Below the pieces are notes generated by a model. The model had not been told where the DNA came from. It made no database searches and saw nothing but the letters and a program-made list of their open reading frames with translations. Below, in pieces: positions 27,717 through 36,301 of a stretch of 56,612 bases of DNA. The translations under genes were made by a program, and so were the position numbers. The stretch lies in NCBI GenBank assembly GCA_009704945.1, contig WLDG01000007.1:1-56612 (forward strand), read 5' to 3'. Numbering within the stretch: position 1 is the first letter of the stretch; each line of letters starts with the position of its first letter. This stretch comes from Actinomycetota bacterium (GTDB taxonomy: Bacteria > Actinomycetota > Actinomycetes > Actinomycetales > Microbacteriaceae).

Positions 27717-27747
27717 TTGACCCAGTTTTTTTGAAACTAGTCAATTT
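27717..27747 (+). terminator. Possible weak terminator after lpqB
   Basis: Interrupted inverted repeat: TTGAC with GTCAA outside, AGTTT with AAACT inside, separated by small internal loops and followed by only TTT. It sits 13 bases past the lpqB stop. AT-rich and imperfect, so of low confidence. Confidence 0.25.
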
Positions 27748-27764
27748 CGCTGAATACTTGAATC

Positions 27765-28400
27765 ATGATTCTTGATTTCTTGCTCCCGGCACCTTGTGTA
27801 GTTTGTGGCAGGTTGCCAAAGCCCCTCTGTGAAGATTGTGAGACTCGAGCACAGATTTCAATAAGCACGATTGGTTCAATAAAGGTATTCTCGGCAGGGC
27901 TACTCGAGGGTGATCTGGAACAGGTCGTGCGAAGCTATAAAGACAAACATCGAATGGCACTCGAGAAATCATTGCGCGAGTTGCTTAGAGTCTCGATTGA
28001 AGCGGCGAGACAACTTGATCACTTTGATGCTTTTGCTCTGCCCCCAAGAAATCCCAGCAACTATCGTCAGCGTGGCTTTAGCCCCGTGGAGAGGCTGGCT
28101 AAGAATCCAGCTCTTTCAAGTCTCAAGCGAGTTCGCATTTCAGCAAGTCGCCGTCTGGTTGATCAACGAGGACTGGGTTTTCAGCAGCGCAAGGCGAACC
28201 TCAACTTTGCTTTTTCTGCCCAGCCAGGCAGTGGGAACATCCTGCTAGTTGACGATGTCATGACTACTGGTGCGACTCTGCAGGAACTAGCCCGATGTTT
28301 GCGCTCTGCCGGCTATGGAGTATCAACTGGCTGTGTCGTGGCAAACCGCTCAGCCTCAGACCTCAGACCCGCCAAAGGCCCAGAGTTTGGCGGTTTTTAG
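27765..28400 (+). CDS. comF: ComF-family phosphoribosyltransferase-like protein
   Basis: A 211-residue protein. N-terminal CVVCGRLPKPLCEDC gives four cysteines for a zinc site, followed by a linker with SYKDKHRMAL and the typical SNYRQRGFSPVERLAK. The C-terminal phosphoribosyltransferase domain contains the PRPP loop ILLVDDVMTTGATLQEL. ComF proteins help DNA uptake in competent bacteria, but the family occurs widely and a competence role here is inference. The last ten codons form a rho-independent terminator hairpin. In many actinobacteria comF is followed by hpf and secA; hpf is absent here. Confidence 0.9.
   Translation: MILDFLLPAPCVVCGRLPKPLCEDCETRAQISISTIGSIKVFSAGLLEGDLEQVVRSYKDKHRMALEKSLRELLRVSIEAARQLDHFDAFALPPRNPSNYRQRGFSPVERLAKNPALSSLKRVRISASRRLVDQRGLGFQQRKANLNFAFSAQPGSGNILLVDDVMTTGATLQELARCLRSAGYGVSTGCVVANRSASDLRPAKGPEFGGF
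28369..28398 (+). terminator. Rho-independent terminator embedded in the 3' end of comF
   Basis: A perfect eight-base-pair stem (CCGCCAAA/TTTGGCGG) with a nine-base loop is followed by TTTTT. The stem codes for part of RPAKGPEFGGF, and the T-run supplies the last Phe codon plus the first base of the TAG stop. The hairpin is entirely coding, so translation and termination share the same bases. Confidence 0.85.
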
Positions 28401-28427
28401 TCCCAGAAACTGCTTAGCTGACGCGAC

Positions 28428-28433
28428 TAGAAT
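28428..28433 (+). promoter_or_regulatory. Candidate -10 element of secA
   Basis: TAGAAT lies between the comF terminator and the secA ribosome site (AAGGAG at 28446-28451). No good -35 is visible. A promoter is needed here because the terminator isolates secA from comF. Confidence 0.4.
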
Positions 28434-28457
28434 TACCCCGTCACTAAGGAGAACCAC

Positions 28458-31112
28458 TTGGCTTCAGTTCTAGACAGTCTCTTACGCGCCGGCGAAGGAA
28501 GACTGCTTCGCAAGCTCGAATCGATAGCAAAAGAAGTGAATGCACTCGAGCCCCACTATCAACAGCTATCTGATGAGGAACTAAAGGGCGAGACCCGGAC
28601 CCTGCGCGAGCGTTTCGCTGGGGGAGAGACGCTAGATGAACTTCTTCCTGAAGCCTTTGCTGCGGTGCGAGAGGCGTCGGTAAGAACTCTGGGCCTACGC
28701 CACTTTGACGTTCAGATCATGGGCGGTGCGGCACTGCACTTAGGAAACATCGCTGAGATGAAGACTGGTGAAGGTAAGACTTTGGTGGCAACGTTGGCTG
28801 CCTATCTGAATGCCATTCCAGGTAGAGGCGTCCACGTCGTAACGGTTAACGATTACTTGGCTGGCTATCAATCAGAGCTAATGGGAAGAATTTATCGAGC
28901 GCTGGGAATGACAATTGGCTGCATCGTTACCGGACAAGACCCTGAATTTAGAAGGACTCAATACGCCTGCGACATAACTTACGGAACAAATAACGAATTT
29001 GGTTTTGACTACCTTCGCGACAACATGGCTTTGAGTAAACAAGATCTTGTTCAACGCGGTCATTATTTTGCCGTGGTCGATGAGGTTGACTCAATCTTGA
29101 TTGACGAAGCTAGAACACCCCTTATCATTTCTGGCCCCGCCAGCGCGGATGTCAACCGCTGGTTCAGCGTTTTTGCAAAGCTAGTCCAAACTCTCAAACT
29201 CGATGAAGATTATGAAGTTGACGAGAAGAAGCGCACCGTTGCCGTATTGGAAGATGGAATTGACAAAGTCGAGGACTATCTAGGCATCAATAACCTTTAC
29301 GAAACAGCCAACACCCCTCTTATTTCATTCCTAAACAATGCCGTCAGAGCAAAAGAGCTTTTTAGGCGCGACCGTGATTACGTGGTTGTTAAGGGTGAAG
29401 TTTTGATTGTTGATGAACACACTGGTCGCATTTTGCCTGGTCGTCGTTATAACGAGGGCCTACACCAAGCAATTGAGGCCAAGGAGAATGTGACCATTAA
29501 GGCAGAGAACCAAACTCTAGCCTCAATCACCCTCCAGAACTACTTCAGGCTATACAACAAGCTAAGTGGCATGACCGGTACCGCAGAGACTGAAGCTGCC
29601 GAGTTCATGTCGACTTACAATCTTGGTGTAGTCCCAATTCCAACCAACAAGCCGATGATCCGTAAAGATCAATCAGATTTGATTTACAAAAACGAAGAAG
29701 CAAAATTCAAAATGGTCGTGGCTGACATCATGGATCGCCACAAGCGCGGTCAGCCAGTATTAGTCGGTACCACCTCTGTTGAGAAGAGCGAGTACCTTTC
29801 AAAGTTGCTTGCCAAAGCCGGAGTGCGTCATGAGGTACTTAACGCAAAAAATAATGCGCGCGAGGCCGTCATTGTTGCCCAAGCTGGACAGTTCGGTGCT
29901 GTGACAGTCGCAACCAATATGGCTGGACGTGGTACAGACATCATGCTTGGTGGTAACGCTGAGTTTTTAGCGGTGCAGCAAATGCAGAAGCTTGGCCTCG
30001 ACCCAGCTAAAGCCCCAGAAGAGTATGAAGCCAAATGGGATGAAGTTTTTGAGCAGGTCAAGGCTGAGGTAGCCAAAGAGGCAGAGAAAGTCTTGGCAGT
30101 CGGCGGTCTATACGTTCTTGGCACCGAGCGACATGAATCTCGACGCATTGACAACCAGCTTCGAGGTCGATCAGGTCGCCAGGGAGACCCAGGAGAATCA
30201 CGTTTTTATCTGTCGCTAACAGATGACCTAATGAGATTATTCAACTCAGGTGCAGCAGCTTCGCTAATGAACAGGTCTTCGGTTCCTGACGAGCAAGCAA
30301 TTGAATCTAAAGTTGTTTCAAAAGCAATTGCTTCAGCCCAATCTCAGGTTGAGGGAAGAAACGCTGAAATTCGTAAAAACATCTTGAAGTATGACGATGT
30401 GATGAATCGCCAGCGTGAAGCAATTTACGCGGATCGACGTCAGATTCTTGAAGGCGAGGACATTTCAAAGACCCTGGATTCATTCTTGGCTGAAGTCATG
30501 TCTGACACGGTCATGCGCAATTCAGCACTCGATGCTGAAGGCTGGGATCTGGAATCACTTTGGAACCAACTCAGGGCTATCTATCCAATCTCTCTTGAAA
30601 TTGATGAAGTTATCGCAGAGGTTGGCTCTCCGGCCAAACTAACTGCCAAGTGGCTTGTCGAGGAAATCAACAGTGATGCGCGAATCGCTTACGGCCGGCG
30701 AACCAGCGAAATCGGCGAGCAGCTTATGCGTGAGCTTGAAAGACGAGTCATGCTTTCCGTTATCGATAGAAAGTGGCGTGACCACCTCTACGAGATGGAT
30801 TACCTCAAAGAAGGAATTGGTCTTCGTGCCATGGCACAGCGCGATCCGTTGGTTGAATACCAGCGCGAAGGTTATGGAATGTTCCAGGACATGATGGCGG
30901 CAATTCGTGAAGAAGCCGTTCAGTTGATGTTTAACCTTGAAGTTAAGCAATCGGTTCCTGACGTCACCATGCAGCAACCGCAGCAGCTGACTTACTCCGC
31001 GCCATCTGAACAAGGTGGAGTGGAAGTGCAAGAGGATGCTACGGGCAAGAGCGACTCAGACCAGAACCCACCTAGAAATTCTGGTCAAGGCTCAGCTTTC
31101 TTCAAGAACTAA
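28458..31112 (+). CDS. secA: Preprotein translocase ATPase SecA
   Basis: An 884-residue motor that drives proteins through SecYEG. Visible: [27 protein letters not shown] with the Walker A box, [15 protein letters not shown], Walker [22 protein letters not shown], the preprotein-binding region, [46 protein letters not shown], and [22 protein letters not shown]. The C-terminus ends in a short polar tail (GQGSAFFKN) with no zinc-binding CxC motif. The start is TTG with AAGGAG six bases upstream. The mtrAB-lpqB-comF-secA order is conserved in actinobacteria. Its stop overlaps the Rv3235-like gene by 11 bases. Confidence 0.97.
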   Translation: MASVLDSLLRAGEGRLLRKLESIAKEVNALEPHYQQLSDEELKGETRTLRERFAGGETLDELLPEAFAAVREASVRTLGLRHFDVQIMGGAALHLGNIAEMKTGEGKTLVATLAAYLNAIPGRGVHVVTVNDYLAGYQSELMGRIYRALGMTIGCIVTGQDPEFRRTQYACDITYGTNNEFGFDYLRDNMALSKQDLVQRGHYFAVVDEVDSILIDEARTPLIISGPASADVNRWFSVFAKLVQTLKLDEDYEVDEKKRTVAVLEDGIDKVEDYLGINNLYETANTPLISFLNNAVRAKELFRRDRDYVVVKGEVLIVDEHTGRILPGRRYNEGLHQAIEAKENVTIKAENQTLASITLQNYFRLYNKLSGMTGTAETEAAEFMSTYNLGVVPIPTNKPMIRKDQSDLIYKNEEAKFKMVVADIMDRHKRGQPVLVGTTSVEKSEYLSKLLAKAGVRHEVLNAKNNAREAVIVAQAGQFGAVTVATNMAGRGTDIMLGGNAEFLAVQQMQKLGLDPAKAPEEYEAKWDEVFEQVKAEVAKEAEKVLAVGGLYVLGTERHESRRIDNQLRGRSGRQGDPGESRFYLSLTDDLMRLFNSGAAASLMNRSSVPDEQAIESKVVSKAIASAQSQVEGRNAEIRKNILKYDDVMNRQREAIYADRRQILEGEDISKTLDSFLAEVMSDTVMRNSALDAEGWDLESLWNQLRAIYPISLEIDEVIAEVGSPAKLTAKWLVEEINSDARIAYGRRTSEIGEQLMRELERRVMLSVIDRKWRDHLYEMDYLKEGIGLRAMAQRDPLVEYQREGYGMFQDMMAAIREEAVQLMFNLEVKQSVPDVTMQQPQQLTYSAPSEQGGVEVQEDATGKSDSDQNPPRNSGQGSAFFKN

Positions 31113-31473
31113 TCAGAACTAGTTCGGTTATTCGAAATCTTTCGTGGATGAGCTCTGCTCGGACTGAAACGGCTTTGACCGCTCCGGAAATTTGCAGAAT
31201 TACAACTCCTTGGTAAGCATTCTTGTCTGTCAAGAAGGTTTTTGTGGTTCGCAAAACTATCTCCGGGCGGTGGTTAGTGCCAGTGAGTTGTCTTTGCCGA
31301 GCACCTCGGCGGTAGCGCTGGCAAACGTCGTAATAGGCCCCATCGCTCAGCCAGCGAGCTAATTGTTCTGGTCGTCTCAGTCCTGCTAGAACCTCCACAT
31401 ATGCAGCACAGATTTCTGCAAAGAATTTAGCTGGATCGGGTTGATCGGTTGCTACCTGATTGGTTAGTGTCAT
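31102..31473 (-). CDS. Rv3235-family conserved protein
   Basis: A 123-residue cytoplasmic protein starting [11 protein letters not shown] chose ATG 31473, preceded by GAGGGGG, over a longer frame to 31518 that lacks a ribosome site. The recognisable core is [21 protein letters not shown], a short helical region and HRPEIVLR...V.A, characteristic of small proteins found next to secA in actinobacteria (Rv3235 in Mycobacterium). Function unknown. It overlaps secA tail-to-tail by 11 bases and diverges from the unknown/SAF/ParA cluster. Confidence 0.75.
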   Translation of the reverse strand: MTLTNQVATDQPDPAKFFAEICAAYVEVLAGLRRPEQLARWLSDGAYYDVCQRYRRGARQRQLTGTNHRPEIVLRTTKTFLTDKNAYQGVVILQISGAVKAVSVRAELIHERFRITELVLISS

Positions 31474-31594
31474 TTCCCCCTCTTTCCTACAGGTGGAGAA
31501 AAGTATCCTCAGTCCCACAGATTATGGAAAGGGGTTTGAATGACCCTGTGGATAACTGGACCATTGCTTTTTGTGAATGTGGTCTCATTCAGTC

Positions 31595-32014
31595 ATGGAA
31601 TTCATAACCGAACTAGAAGAAGAGTTTGCAGCTAGGAGGATAGATAATAGCTCTAAGTTGCAAGTTCAAACATCCATCAGTTGTTTTTTGTTTGACCAGG
31701 CCAAACTTGGTCCGGACTTTATTTTGGGCCGTTGTGGCTTTCGAGTGTATTTCTTGCCATTTTCTTCCATCTTTGAACTGACAGGCCTAGAAATTGAGCA
31801 ATCGATAGATGAAAAGTTAGTTGGCTACCTTTCGCTCCAAAAACAACCGGTCAAATTAGTCCTGCAATCTAATCAAGGAACATACACAGCTTGGCTTTTG
31901 AGTGTCACCTCAAACTGGTTACGCGTAGCAGGTCAGCAAGGCGTAGTTTGGGTTCCTCTTTCGCAACTTGTCGTGGCTGAGAGCGAGAGTGTCTTTATTG
32001 AGGGTGCCAAGTGA
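31595..32014 (+). CDS. Unknown protein at the head of the SAF/ParA cluster
   Basis: A 139-residue protein starting MEFITELEEEF; a frame extension to 31577 adds six residues and has no ribosome site. No signal peptide or membrane segment. The sequence is mixed alpha/beta, with FILGRCGFRVYFLPFSSI and a C-terminal TAWLLSVTSNWLRVAGQQGVVWVPLSQLV that looks like a small beta-barrel. Its TGA overlaps the GTG of the SAF gene (GTGA), so it is the first gene of a coupled three-gene unit. I do not recognise the family; the position upstream of an SAF/ParA pair is the only functional clue. Confidence 0.65.
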   Translation: MEFITELEEEFAARRIDNSSKLQVQTSISCFLFDQAKLGPDFILGRCGFRVYFLPFSSIFELTGLEIEQSIDEKLVGYLSLQKQPVKLVLQSNQGTYTAWLLSVTSNWLRVAGQQGVVWVPLSQLVVAESESVFIEGAK

Positions 32015-32589
32015 CCATCAGGATTAGGCGACGAGTTAGCCCATGGACGTTGTTTCTAGGCGTGGCAGCGGTGTCATGTGCAGTTCTTATTTTCATGGCT
32101 CTGAACAAACCACTGCCGACTTATTTGGTGGCTAAGCGCGATCTCGTGGCAGGAGAGTTGATAGTTTCGGAGGATGTTGAGTCAGTTGCTTTAGATCTCG
32201 GGCCATTGGCTGATAGGTATGCGAGCGCTCTTTCTGAAGGAAAAGCCGTTAGGTCGGCAATCGGCGCGGGAGAGCTGATTCCCCTGAGTCGGCTCGGTAG
32301 TCAGTTTCTCGATAATCAGACGGCAGTTCGTTTGATTCCAAGCACTCAACCTTCGGCTTCTGTTATTCAAGGAAGTTTCGTGTCCGTTTGGCAAGTGGTG
32401 GAAGTGGCGGGCGGGTTTGAACCTCAACAGCTGGTCGATAGAGCTGAAGTTGCTGCAGTCAAATATGGCGAGGGGCTGTTTGCGGAGGAGATACCAGAGG
32501 TCGAGCTACTACTGGGCAAAGAACAGGCAATGCTAGTAATTACTGCTTTGGCTGCCGATTTCGAAGTGTTTGTGTTGCCAACAAAATGA
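32011..32589 (+). CDS. SAF-domain membrane protein (CpaB/RcpC-like)
   Basis: A 192-residue protein with a basic N-terminus (RIRRRVSPW), one membrane segment (residues about 14-33), and an external SAF domain: YLVAKRDLVAGELIVSEDVESVALDL, then AVRSAIGAGELIPLSRL. Such proteins in Tad pilus systems (CpaB/RcpC) interact with the wall and secretin, but no Tad secretin, pilin or CpaF gene is in the window. The GTG start overlaps the upstream stop and its TGA overlaps the ATG of the ParA-like gene (ATGA), so all three are translationally coupled. Confidence 0.82.
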   Translation: MTIRIRRRVSPWTLFLGVAAVSCAVLIFMALNKPLPTYLVAKRDLVAGELIVSEDVESVALDLGPLADRYASALSEGKAVRSAIGAGELIPLSRLGSQFLDNQTAVRLIPSTQPSASVIQGSFVSVWQVVEVAGGFEPQQLVDRAEVAAVKYGEGLFAEEIPEVELLLGKEQAMLVITALAADFEVFVLPTK

Positions 32590-33422
32590 CATTGATTGAA
32601 CATAGATCTGAATTGGCAACAGTTAGGAGCGGCCAGAGGGCTCGCAATGTTGTTTGCTGGGGCTCAGCTGGATCGGGCAAATCCACTGTTGCTGTCAACC
32701 TCAGTTTTGAACTTGCTAGCAATGGTTGGCAGGTTTGCCTAATTGACGCAGACACTTACCACCCTTCGATTGCCGCACTGCTTGGTATCACTCAAGTCGC
32801 AGGAGGGCTAGCAGCCTGTCTTCGGCTGAGTAAACAGAACCGATTTAATTCTGATGAATTTGAAAGACTGGTCCAGCAAGTTGATTTTCCCCAATCCTCG
32901 TTGAGGGTAATTACCGGATTGACTTCACCTAGTCGATGGCCAGAAGCCGAACCATCTGCACTGCAGAGTCTTATAGACCGGCTCTCTGAAGAATTTGACT
33001 ACCTGATATGGGACGTTGCTAGCTATTGCGAAGTGGGTCTAATTTCAGTGGACTCTGGAAGAGATCGCAATCAGGCTACTCAGCATTTACTTGCCACCGC
33101 TGACATAGTTCTGGCTCTTTTTCTTGCCGACCCTGTTGGGATAAATCGTCTGTTGTTTGATCTGCGTGAGGTGGGCAGAGAAGTGTGGCCCGTTGCAAAT
33201 CGAGTTAGGCGCAGCGTCTTGGGCCGGAACCCGTCCAATCAACTCAAAACCGTGCTAACCCGAGCTGCTCAACAAAGCTTGATTGGCGAAATTTGGGAAG
33301 ACGAGGGGTTTGACATCATGCTGCAGAGCACTCGCCCACTTCAATTGCAGGGCCGACCCTCCAAGGCACAACAGGGACTAAGAAAACTAGCTCAGGATAT
33401 CTCTATCGCCCTAGAAGAGTAA
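32586..33422 (+). CDS. ParA/MinD-like (CpaE-like) P-loop ATPase
   Basis: A 278-residue ATPase. The P-loop is GSAGSGKST (residues 26-34): the Lys32 and Thr are present, but the deviant-Walker signature lysine usual in ParA/MinD (KGGxGKT) is replaced by Ser. Walker A' (CLIDADTYHPSIAALL) and a Walker B-like LIWDVASY follow. This resembles orphan CpaE-like proteins beside SAF proteins. A role in positioning or powering a surface structure is inference. The TAA stop provides the first bases of the TAAACT hexamer of pdtaS. Confidence 0.8.
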   Translation: MTLIEHRSELATVRSGQRARNVVCWGSAGSGKSTVAVNLSFELASNGWQVCLIDADTYHPSIAALLGITQVAGGLAACLRLSKQNRFNSDEFERLVQQVDFPQSSLRVITGLTSPSRWPEAEPSALQSLIDRLSEEFDYLIWDVASYCEVGLISVDSGRDRNQATQHLLATADIVLALFLADPVGINRLLFDLREVGREVWPVANRVRRSVLGRNPSNQLKTVLTRAAQQSLIGEIWEDEGFDIMLQSTRPLQLQGRPSKAQQGLRKLAQDISIALEE

Positions 33423-33425
33423 ACT
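33420..33425 (+). promoter_or_regulatory. -10 hexamer of a near-leaderless pdtaS transcript
   Basis: TAAACT, beginning with the stop codon of the ParA-like gene, lies seven bases before GTG 33433, which has no upstream ribosome site. Confidence 0.4.
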
Positions 33426-33432
33426 CACCCAA

Positions 33433-34863
33433 GTGGAGGAAACTACGCAGCCTAACCAGCAGTGGATTAGGACACTAATGGCAGACTGGCAGTTAATTGC
33501 CGATGCTGCATTTTCTGACCTAGTTTTATGGGTTCCGAAGCGAACCAAACTCCATGTTTATGCCCATGCGCGCCCTTCAACCGCTGCAACATTGTTTTAT
33601 CGCGACATCACAGGCAGTGTCGCGCGAACGGACTGGCTAAAAGTCATTGACGAGGCTTGGGAAACAGGGAAGCCAGTCGTTGCTCCAACGCTTTCGGAAT
33701 TCAGTGGCAATGCCACACGTATCTCCGCATACCCTGTTTATGCACCTGATCAAGTTGACCGCACCCAGCCACTCGCCATTATTACTCGGCACACCAATCT
33801 TGGGGAGTCTCGCTACCCAAACAAACTGCAACTGAATTTTGTTGCCACGGCCGAGCAACTTTTGGAAATGGTCAGCCAAGGAGACTTTCCAATCAGAGAG
33901 GCAGGGACGGCACCAAGACGTGGCGCTCCTCGAGTTACTGATGGATTGGTCAGATTAGACCAGTCAGGCAGGGTTTTATTTGCTTCGCCAAACGCTCTGT
34001 CTATGTTCAATCGCGCTGGAATGGATGGCGAGCTAGAGGGAAGACTCCTAGCTGAAGTGGTTACTGCAATTTCGGATCGTGAATCGAATGTTGATGAAGG
34101 CCTACCACTTGTCTTGACAGGCAAGGGTGCCTGGCGAACGGACATTGAATTTCCAGAGATAACTATTGCGGCACGCTCGATCCCGATTACTGATAATTCA
34201 GAACGCGTTGGTGCAGCTGTCCTGTGTAGAGATGTCACAGAACTGAGAGTACGTGAGCGAGAGCTTCTAACTAAAGATCTCACAATTCGTGAAATTCACC
34301 ACCGGGTAAAGAACAATTTGCAGACGGTAGCCTCGCTACTGCGAATTCAATCGCGTCAGAGCAACACTGAGGAAGTCAAAGAGACTCTTGCCCAAGCAAT
34401 GAGACGTGTTAGTGCGATTGCGGTTGTTCATGATGTTCTATCCGAAGGGATTGATCAAGAGGTTTCATTTGATCAAGTTTTTAATCGCATTCTGATTTTG
34501 GTTCCAGAAATTGCAACCGGATATCACACGACCGTCAGAACAACACTTTCAGGAAGCTTTGGTGACCTTTCAACTGAGAAGGCAACTGCCCTGGCCTTGG
34601 TCCTAACTGAGCTAGTGGCCAATGCAGTTGAGCATGGCTTGGCGGATAAATCTGGAGAGGTATCTGTCATTGCAGAAAGAACTCCCAAGGCACTAAAAAT
34701 CGAGGTTATTGATGATGGTGTTGGGTTACCAGAAGGAAAAGTTGGAACTGGTTTGGGAACGCAAATCGTGCGGACGCTGGTCGAGTCTGAATTACGCGGA
34801 ACTATCAGTTGGACCTCGCCCATCAGGGGCGGGACCAAAGTGTCGCTTGATTTGGTGCTTTAG
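33433..34863 (+). CDS. pdtaS: Cytosolic sensor histidine kinase PdtaS
   Basis: A 476-residue soluble kinase of the HisKA_2 type with an N-terminal GAF-like domain (about 20-150; DWQLIADAAFSDLVLWVPK), a PAS domain (165-270; GLVRLDQSGRVLFASPNAL), and the phosphoacceptor box REIHHRVKNNLQTVASLLRIQSRQ with His290. The ATPase domain has LTELVANAVEHG, IDDGVGLP and GTGLGTQIVRTLV. This layout matches Mycobacterium PdtaS (Rv3220c), whose partner PdtaR is an RNA-binding antiterminator regulator; no pdtaR is in the window. GTG start is supported by the TAAACT element; ATG 33478 with AGGA is an alternative but removes conserved residues. It converges on whiB1. Confidence 0.88.
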   Translation: MEETTQPNQQWIRTLMADWQLIADAAFSDLVLWVPKRTKLHVYAHARPSTAATLFYRDITGSVARTDWLKVIDEAWETGKPVVAPTLSEFSGNATRISAYPVYAPDQVDRTQPLAIITRHTNLGESRYPNKLQLNFVATAEQLLEMVSQGDFPIREAGTAPRRGAPRVTDGLVRLDQSGRVLFASPNALSMFNRAGMDGELEGRLLAEVVTAISDRESNVDEGLPLVLTGKGAWRTDIEFPEITIAARSIPITDNSERVGAAVLCRDVTELRVRERELLTKDLTIREIHHRVKNNLQTVASLLRIQSRQSNTEEVKETLAQAMRRVSAIAVVHDVLSEGIDQEVSFDQVFNRILILVPEIATGYHTTVRTTLSGSFGDLSTEKATALALVLTELVANAVEHGLADKSGEVSVIAERTPKALKIEVIDDGVGLPEGKVGTGLGTQIVRTLVESELRGTISWTSPIRGGTKVSLDLVL

Positions 34864-35114
34864 CTGGCTCGTCTGGCTCGAGCGTAGCGACGCTTCAAAG
34901 ATCTGCGCTCATCTTCGCTTAGGCCACCCCACACGCCAGTGTCCTGGTTTTCACGAATTGCGTATTCAAGGCACTGAGCTGAAACATTGCACTGGCGACA
35001 AATCGATTTAGCCTTTTCTATTTGCTCAAGGGCAGGTCCGGTGTTTCCGACAGGGAAAAACAGCTCCGGGTCTTCGTTGAGGCAACGGGCTTGATTTAGC
35101 CAACGCATATCCAT
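34860..35114 (-). CDS. whiB1: WhiB1-type iron-sulfur transcription factor
   Basis: An 84-residue WhiB1 protein: ARCLNEDPELFFPVGNTGPAL, the cluster cysteines CxxC in SICRQCNVSAQC with the first in RCLN, then GVWGGLSEDERRSLKRR. In Mycobacterium WhiB1 is essential, binds the primary sigma factor and loses its cluster on NO exposure. Two ATGs, two codons apart (35114 and 35108), could start translation; neither has a close ribosome site. Adjacent to pdtaS as in Mycobacterium (Rv3219-Rv3220c); the two stops share TTAG. Smaller and more conserved than the WhiB at 17812. Confidence 0.93.
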   Translation of the reverse strand: MDMRWLNQARCLNEDPELFFPVGNTGPALEQIEKAKSICRQCNVSAQCLEYAIRENQDTGVWGGLSEDERRSLKRRYARARRAS

Positions 35115-35179
35115 AGTTTTCAGTTATTCCTAAGGTCGATTACGTCTTTGTTTGCAGGTAGAGTCCTACTGACGCCAAA

Positions 35180-35602
35180 ATGTTTTCACACGGGAGCAAA
35201 GAAATCAATACCCAATTCAACCGCTTACCTAAGCGTTTGCTGATAGCGATAATTCTGGTTTTTCTCGAAAGTGCTCTAATTTGGGGCTTGACATTTTGGT
35301 CAGTTTTTGCCTTACTTTCGGGCGATTACTTGAATATTGCAAGCTCACTTTTCTTGACTGGAATTTTATTCGCCATGGCACTGTGGACAATAAACATTGG
35401 AATTGGACTTTTTAGGCTCAAGAAGTGGTCTCACACTGCTGGTCTTGTTCTGCAGCTAATTTTTGCTGCAATAGCCACTGCCAGTTTCAGTGGTGAATTT
35501 GCCGAGCCAGTCATTGGAATCTCGCTGTTGAGTGCAGCTGTTACGTGTTTCGTTGCACTTTTTGGTGGAGGAATACGAGAAATATTTCACAACGCTAGCT
35601 AG
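35180..35602 (+). CDS. Small integral membrane protein of unknown function
   Basis: A 140-residue protein with four hydrophobic segments (about residues 17-37, 47-67, 77-100 and 107-127) and a short hydrophilic N-terminus (SHGSKEINTQFNRL). No conserved catalytic motif is visible. It stands alone between divergent whiB1 and the convergent peroxiredoxin gene, whose end it overlaps by eight bases. Similar four-helix DUF-type proteins are common in actinobacteria; I make no functional call. Confidence 0.65.
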   Translation: MFSHGSKEINTQFNRLPKRLLIAIILVFLESALIWGLTFWSVFALLSGDYLNIASSLFLTGILFAMALWTINIGIGLFRLKKWSHTAGLVLQLIFAAIATASFSGEFAEPVIGISLLSAAVTCFVALFGGGIREIFHNAS

Positions 35603-36074
35603 CGATTATGCGAAGTAGATGCGGGATATGCCCGGTAGCTTTGACGTTGTACATCGCTTCCTTTACACGCCCACCAGCCTCAATAACTATGGTTGAGCGA
35701 AGCACTCCTTTATAAATCCTTCCAAAGATGTTCTTTTCCCCATATGCTCCATACGCCTGATGGGCAGCCAATGACTCATCAGAGAGCAGGGTAAAGGTCA
35801 GCTCATGGCTGTCTTCAAAGCTTTTGAGTCTCTTGACAGAGTCCGGCGAGACTCCCACCACCTGGTATCCGTGTTTTGCAAATTCCGATAGGTGATCTTG
35901 GAAATCGGCGGCTTCCTTGGTGCAACCAGGTGTTCCAGCCGATGGGAAAAAGTAAAGAATGGTGTTTTGCTTGAATACATCAGTCTCAGTGAGGCTTATG
36001 CCATCTTGATTAGGCAGCGCAAAAGCAGGGGCTTGATCACCAGTAGATAAGGCCTGAAACTGTTCCGCCACCAT
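35595..36074 (-). CDS. bcp: Bcp/PrxQ-type peroxiredoxin, one-cysteine form
   Basis: A 159-residue thiol peroxidase that reduces hydroperoxides. The fold markers are present: TGDQAPAFALPNQDG, YFFPSAGTPGCT with peroxidatic Cys51, VVGVSPDSVKRLKSF, and the late GRIYKGVLRSTIVIEAGG. The resolving cysteine usual in this family five residues after the peroxidatic one is Ala56 here (TKEAADF), so it must be reduced by another thiol or act as a one-cysteine enzyme. AAGGAG lies two bases before the ATG. The paralogue at 37877-38338 keeps both cysteines. Confidence 0.9.
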   Translation of the reverse strand: MVAEQFQALSTGDQAPAFALPNQDGISLTETDVFKQNTILYFFPSAGTPGCTKEAADFQDHLSEFAKHGYQVVGVSPDSVKRLKSFEDSHELTFTLLSDESLAAHQAYGAYGEKNIFGRIYKGVLRSTIVIEAGGRVKEAMYNVKATGHIPHLLRIIAS

Positions 36075-36194
36075 TGCTCCTTCGATGCCCTCCAGACTAT
36101 TGTCCGCAGCTGAACTTCTGCTGAATTTCGAGCTGAGCCGGAGCGTGACCCTGGGAGAGCTGGGGTCCTGAGAGTGCTAGGATTTGTGCCTGTT

Positions 36195-36267
<73 letters not shown>

Positions 36268-36301
36268 CTTTTCGTTTCGGTGCCAGAATCTCACTTAGTT
36301 A

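Noticed and set aside
36075-36194. Small RNA or gene upstream of tRNA-Lys
   Set aside because: No open frame with a ribosome site and no clear hairpin; probably only the tRNA promoter region.
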